Origin: Curvibacter cyanobacteriorum
GTDB lineage: Bacteria; Pseudomonadota; Gammaproteobacteria; Burkholderiales; Burkholderiaceae_C
Reading direction: 5' to 3'
Assembly: GCF_028649475.1 (NCBI RefSeq)
Contig: NZ_JAQSIP010000006.1
Span: 1-64,000, forward strand
Length of the DNA stretch: 64,000 bases
This document shows positions 59,348-64,000 of this stretch, piece by piece (position 1 is the stretch's first letter; each line of letters starts with the position of its first letter). The notes beneath the pieces were generated by a model. That model was not told the DNA's origin and ran no database searches. It worked only from the letters and a program-made list of their open reading frames with translations. A program made the translations under genes and the position numbers.

Positions 59348-59438
59348 TGGAGGAGAGAGAGGGATTCGAACCCTCGATACAGCATAACTGTATATCGGAT
59401 TTCGAGTCCGACGCATTCGACCACTCTGCCATCTCTCC
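59348..59438 (-). tRNA. tRNA-Ser, anticodon CGA
   Basis: 91 nt including the encoded CCA. Acceptor arms GGAGAGA/TCTCTCC, anticodon stem TCGGA/TCCGA around loop CTCGAAA (anticodon CGA, reading UCG), a long variable arm ATACAG/CTGTAT typical of class II tRNAs, and T-arm GAGGG-TTCGAAT-CCCTC. The discriminator base 73 is U, where bacterial tRNA-Ser usually has G. It has its own promoter and terminator and sits downstream of serS on the same strand. Confidence 0.95.
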
Positions 59439-59506
59439 GTGGTCTTCGAAGACTTGCTACAGCGCATTGCTTTGCTGCATCAAACCCTCTGAATTTCGAG
59501 ACTTGG

Positions 59507-59536
59507 ATTCTAGCACGGTTTTTTGAGCTTCTGCAA
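59507..59536 (-). promoter_or_regulatory. promoter of tRNA-Ser
   Basis: Minus strand: -35 TTGCAG (59531-59536), 18-bp spacer with a central run of six A's, -10 TAGAAT (59507-59512). The segment GTGCTAGAAT is identical to that of the rRNA promoter at 184-213. Start predicted near 59500, about 60 nt before the mature tRNA. Confidence 0.75.
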
Positions 59537-59682
59537 AACTCAGCAGGCACAGCTCAAACATCACCCAAGCCCCTCAGCGCCTGCCAGCCTGGGACACGGT
59601 GGCCAAGGTCGGCGGGACGGATGGGCAGGCGGACGGGCGCCAGGGCGCCAGCGTCCCCGTGCCAGCCCCCAGCGATCAACGA

Positions 59683-61002
<1,320 letters not shown>

Positions 61003-61041
61003 TTAGCGAGGGCGCACGGACGCGGCCGTGCGGGCTGGGGC

Positions 61042-61659
61042 TCAGTTCAGGATTTCAAGGCGCACATCGTCGGCCCACAGCGTGCCCTGCTCGTCCAGCA
61101 GGATGCCGATGCGGATGTCCTCGGTGCCTTCGGGAATCGGCAGCTCGATGCTGTAGCGCTTCCAGTCCTGCGTGCCGATCACACGGCTGTCGTTCATGTG
61201 GTTCCACAGCAGCACCCGGTTGTCGATGTCACGCATCTGCAGGATGAGGCCGCCCCCGGCACCGTCAGCGCCCAGGGTCTTGAGCTCGCTGCTCAACCGT
61301 GCCGTTTTGCCCCGCCAGCAGGGGGCCACGCGCAGGGTTTGCTCCAAGGTCGCGTGGGCCTCGGTGCCCACGCGGCGCAGGCGAAAGCTCGGCGGCGCAC
61401 TGCGGTAAACCGCGGTGTCCAACTCAAACAGGTAATGGCCCGCGTTCACATGTTCCCTGCCCAGCCAGCCCTTGGGAATGCTGTTCTCGCCCGCCACGAA
61501 GCCCGGGTTGATGACCGGCGCGACCACAGACCGCCCCGGTGCCGGGCAAGCCGGCGCGCTGGCCGCGCTGGGGCTGGCCGCGCTCTGTGCCAGGCTCAAA
61601 GGGCTGAACAAGGCCCCGCTCAGGGCCAGGGCCCACGGGGCCCATCGGAGGTATCGCAT
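61042..61659 (-). CDS. exported protein with a carbohydrate-binding-like beta-sandwich
   Basis: 205 aa from the ATG at 61659, with AGGA 8 nt upstream. A signal peptide (RWAPWALALSGALFSPLSLAQ) is followed by one beta-sandwich domain of about 150 residues: NPGFVAGENSIPKGW, HYLFELDTAVYRSAPPSFRLRR and LWADDVRLEIL resemble galactose-binding-like CBM folds. Two Cys may form a disulfide. No catalytic residues seen. Function unknown; it lies upstream of serS without clear operon link. Confidence 0.7.
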   Translation of the reverse strand: MRYLRWAPWALALSGALFSPLSLAQSAASPSAASAPACPAPGRSVVAPVINPGFVAGENSIPKGWLGREHVNAGHYLFELDTAVYRSAPPSFRLRRVGTEAHATLEQTLRVAPCWRGKTARLSSELKTLGADGAGGGLILQMRDIDNRVLLWNHMNDSRVIGTQDWKRYSIELPIPEGTEDIRIGILLDEQGTLWADDVRLEILN

Positions 61660-61688
61660 GTGAAAAGTCCTGTCAGTTGCCACGTGGC

Positions 61689-62630
61689 TCAGGCCAGCGC
61701 AGTCGGGTCGAAATTGGCACCGCAGAGGATCAGGCAGACCTTCTCATCCGCGCGCACCGGGTAAGTGCCGCTTTGCAGCGCCGCCAGGCCCAGGGCGGCA
61801 GCGGGCTCAACGGCCAGCTTGAAGTCCTGCCACAGCGTCCGGCGCGCGTGGGCGATGGCCTCATCGCTGAGCAAATAGGCTTGGCGCACCTGCGCCTGGG
61901 TGACGGCCCAGGCGATGTCACCGATGCGTTTGGCGCCCAGCGAATCGGCGGCGATGCCCGAGACCGCCACGTCCACCGGCTGGCCGGCCTCGCGGGCGCG
62001 GAACAGGGTGGGCGCGGTGGCGGGTTCCAGGGCCACCACCTGGCTGCGCTGACCAAACCAGGCCGCCACACCGCCGATCAGGCCGCCACCGCCCACGCTG
62101 ACCAGCACTGAATCGGGCACGCCCGCCTGGGCCTCGATCTCGGCGCCCAGGGTGCCGGCCCCCGCCACCACCTCGGCCTGGTCATAGGCATGGGTCAACA
62201 GGGCGCCCGTGGCCTGCTGACGCGCCAGACAGGCCTGGTAGGCCTCGGCGTAGGCGGCGCCCGTCACCACCACCTCGGCGCCCAGGGCGCGCAACTTCTG
62301 GCGCTTGGCCTCGGGCGAGACCTCGGGGACAAACACCTCACAGCGCACGCCCAGGGCGCGCGCGGCCGCGGCGGTGGCGATGCCGGCGTTGCCCCCGGAC
62401 GCCACGATCACCCCGGCCTCGCCCAGCGGCTGGGCCAGCAGCCGGTTCATCATGCCCCGGGCCTTGAAACTGCCGCCCACCTGCAGGTGCTCCAGCTTCA
62501 GCCAGACCTCCGCGGCGGCCACCCCCAGCGCAGCACCGGGCAGGCGCCACAGCGGGGTTTCGCGCAAAAAGCCGGCCGGGGCTTGCTTCAGTCGGGCAAA
62601 TGCGCTTTCAATGTCGGAGCGGTCAATCAT
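61689..62630 (-). CDS. PLP-dependent serine/threonine ammonia-lyase (threonine dehydratase family)
   Basis: 313 aa from the ATG at 62630. Fold-type II PLP enzyme: the PLP Lys is in GGSFKARGMMNRLL, the Asn-Ala-Gly loop is VASGGNAGIATAAAARAL, and the phosphate-binding glycine loop is SVGGGGLIGGVAAW. It deaminates L-threonine or L-serine (or acts as a racemase-like paralogue). There is no ACT regulatory domain, so it is the short catabolic type. Confidence 0.86.
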   Translation of the reverse strand: MIDRSDIESAFARLKQAPAGFLRETPLWRLPGAALGVAAAEVWLKLEHLQVGGSFKARGMMNRLLAQPLGEAGVIVASGGNAGIATAAAARALGVRCEVFVPEVSPEAKRQKLRALGAEVVVTGAAYAEAYQACLARQQATGALLTHAYDQAEVVAGAGTLGAEIEAQAGVPDSVLVSVGGGGLIGGVAAWFGQRSQVVALEPATAPTLFRAREAGQPVDVAVSGIAADSLGAKRIGDIAWAVTQAQVRQAYLLSDEAIAHARRTLWQDFKLAVEPAAALGLAALQSGTYPVRADEKVCLILCGANFDPTALA

Positions 62631-62746
62631 GGCGATCTGGGGCGTCAAAATGCAAAGAGCGCAGTGTAGCCAGCCGCGCCGCCCCCAGCGGGCTCGGGTC
62701 GGATGTCCCCTGGGTCGGGTCTGAAGCCCCTTTTCGGGAGAAGCGC

Positions 62747-63445
62747 ATGTTTTACGTCTACGGACTGGGCGGCCCCCTCTACCGCGGGCCGCTGGAAAAC
62801 CTGGCCCAGGTCAGCCCGGTGCGGGCCTTGTCGGCCACGCGCCGGGTGCAGACCGCCACCGCGCCAGGTCAAGACCCCAACCAGCCCCCGCTGCACGAGG
62901 CGGCCCGGGGTGGCGCCAGCCCGGCCCTGCCCCCGCTGTGGCCCAAGGCCCTCAGTGCCCTGAGCGCCTACGCCGACACCCAGCAAGGCCCGGCGCCCGC
63001 GCGCGAGCCGCTGGAGCGGGTGCAAGACGTGATGAGCCGCGAGGTGCTGACCCTGCAGCCCGACCTCAGTGCGGCCGAGGCCTGGGAGCGCCTGGCCGAG
63101 CGTGGATTTGGCCAGGCCCCGGTGGTCAGTGCCGACCAGCTGCTGGTGGGCCTGCTGCTGCGGGCCGACCTGCTGCCCGCATCGCTGTTGCCGGGCCCTG
63201 CCGCCAACACCACCGGCATTGCCGCGTGGCAATTGGCGCAACGACCGGTGTCGGCCCTGATGCTGACCCCGGTGCCCGCCGTGGCCCCCGACACGCACCT
63301 GCGCCAGGCCGCCCGCGTGCTGCTGGACATGGGCCTGCCCGGCTTGCCGGTGACACTCGAGGGCGGTCAGGTGGTGGGGTTTTTGTCGCGCGCCGACATC
63401 TTGCGCGCCGTGGTGGCCGACCCGCCGCTCGACCTGTGGACCTGA
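62747..63445 (+). CDS. two-CBS-domain protein
   Basis: 232 aa, GGAG 7 nt before the ATG; in-frame codons upstream are not supported. A Pro/Ala-rich N-terminal region (1-85) precedes two CBS motifs: VQDVMSREVLTLQPDLSAAEAW and VSALMLTPVPAVAPDTHLRQAA, the latter ending in VVGFLSRADILRAVV. Paired CBS domains bind adenosine nucleotides. No catalytic domain is fused. Similar proteins are common in Burkholderiales; the role is unknown. Confidence 0.83.
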   Translation: MFYVYGLGGPLYRGPLENLAQVSPVRALSATRRVQTATAPGQDPNQPPLHEAARGGASPALPPLWPKALSALSAYADTQQGPAPAREPLERVQDVMSREVLTLQPDLSAAEAWERLAERGFGQAPVVSADQLLVGLLLRADLLPASLLPGPAANTTGIAAWQLAQRPVSALMLTPVPAVAPDTHLRQAARVLLDMGLPGLPVTLEGGQVVGFLSRADILRAVVADPPLDLWT

Positions 63446-63516
63446 GGACCTGAGGGGGCCATCAGGCCACCCTCGTTCCAGCCGGGGTCAGGTCAGCCGC
63501 GCCGCCTGCCGCGCCC

Positions 63517-64000
63517 TCAGGTGGGCGTGTCGAGGCGCAGCCCCTTGGGCAAGGGGAACTTCAAGGTTTCTTCGATGCCATTCATCTTGCGCACCGAGAC
63601 CGCCCCGAAAGCCCGGATGCGCTCGATCACCTGGTTGACCAGCACCTCGGGGGCGGACGCCCCGGCAGTCAGGCCGACCCGGCTCTTGCCCTCAAACCAG
63701 GCGGCCTGCAGCTCATCGGCGCTGTCCACCATGTGGCTTTCGGTGCCCAGCTTCTGCGCCAGCTCACGCAGGCGGTTGCTGTTCGAGCTGGTCGGGCTGC
63801 CGACCACGATCACGATGTCCACCTGCGGGCTCAGCACCTTGACCGCGTCCTGGCGGTTTTGCGTGGCATAGCAGATGTCCTGCTGCTTGGGCTCGCGCAC
63901 CTTGGGGAAACGCTGGCGCACGGCCTCGGCAATCTCGGCCGCATCGTCGACGCTCAGCGTGGTCTGGGTCACCACGGCCAGCTTGTCGGTTTGCAAGGGT
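63517..64000 (-). CDS. ispH: 4-hydroxy-3-methylbut-2-enyl diphosphate reductase, C-terminal part
   Basis: The coding strand enters from the right edge, so the N-terminal half is missing; about 160 residues are inside. IspH makes IPP and DMAPP in the last step of the MEP pathway with a [4Fe-4S] cluster. Visible: one cluster Cys in DICYATQNRQ, the substrate-binding GSPTSSNSNRL, and the GLTAGASAPEVLV segment. It ends LPKGLRLDTPT, a normal C-terminus. Confidence 0.95.
   Translation of the reverse strand, partial: PLQTDKLAVVTQTTLSVDDAAEIAEAVRQRFPKVREPKQQDICYATQNRQDAVKVLSPQVDIVIVVGSPTSSNSNRLRELAQKLGTESHMVDSADELQAAWFEGKSRVGLTAGASAPEVLVNQVIERIRAFGAVSVRKMNGIEETLKFPLPKGLRLDTPT

Overview
The window is about 67% GC and carries typical Burkholderiales content: orphan Bug/TctC binding proteins, an IPTL-CTERM protein, a MocR regulator, a trpS neighbourhood with YciO and a site-2 protease, and a serS/tRNA-Ser pair. 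It most likely comes from a free-living member of the Comamonadaceae. The species cannot be named from sequence alone. No insertion sequence, prophage, CRISPR array or plasmid function was seen, so this looks like ordinary chromosome with an accessory surface-protein island.

Layout. 1-1116 is gene-free: it holds the leader of an rRNA operon that runs off the left edge on the minus strand, plus an array of tandem minus-strand promoters. 1117-5638 is a housekeeping run (PHP phosphatase, DMT transporter, YciO, M50 protease, trpS). 5748-7367 is a chemotaxis receptor. 7684-10468 is a quinate/shikimate catabolic pair ending in a fused 3-dehydroshikimate dehydratase. 10584-13246 pairs a CxxCH membrane sensor with an MscS-type channel. 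13506-28219 is a 14.7 kb minus-strand block of four large or small DUF11-type exported proteins, one ending in an outer-membrane beta-barrel.

28809-40199 is catabolic: an aldehyde dehydrogenase, two Bug binding proteins, a hydroxyquinol 1,2-dioxygenase / YciI / Dabb / maleylacetate reductase operon, an acyl-CoA dehydrogenase and a CoA-transferase, with two divergent LysR regulators. 40188-41830 is a D-amino-acid dehydrogenase gene under a tandem glycine riboswitch. 41981-46369 is a three-gene operon with two caspase-like peptidases, one containing an EF-hand. 46539-50816 is a DUF5666 lipoprotein with a two-component system whose likely binding site precedes the lipoprotein gene. 50982-52592 is an IPTL-CTERM beta-propeller protein behind a structured leader. 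52963-59118 holds a metallo-beta-lactamase-fold protein with altered metal site, several regulators, a rhodanese and a GNAT enzyme. 59348-64000 contains tRNA-Ser, serS, a small exported protein, a PLP ammonia-lyase, a CBS protein and the 3' part of ispH.

The most promising uncharacterised material is the DUF11/outer-membrane-barrel island, the caspase operon, the shared A-tract architecture of the stable-RNA promoters, and the response-regulator box in front of the DUF5666 lipoprotein gene.
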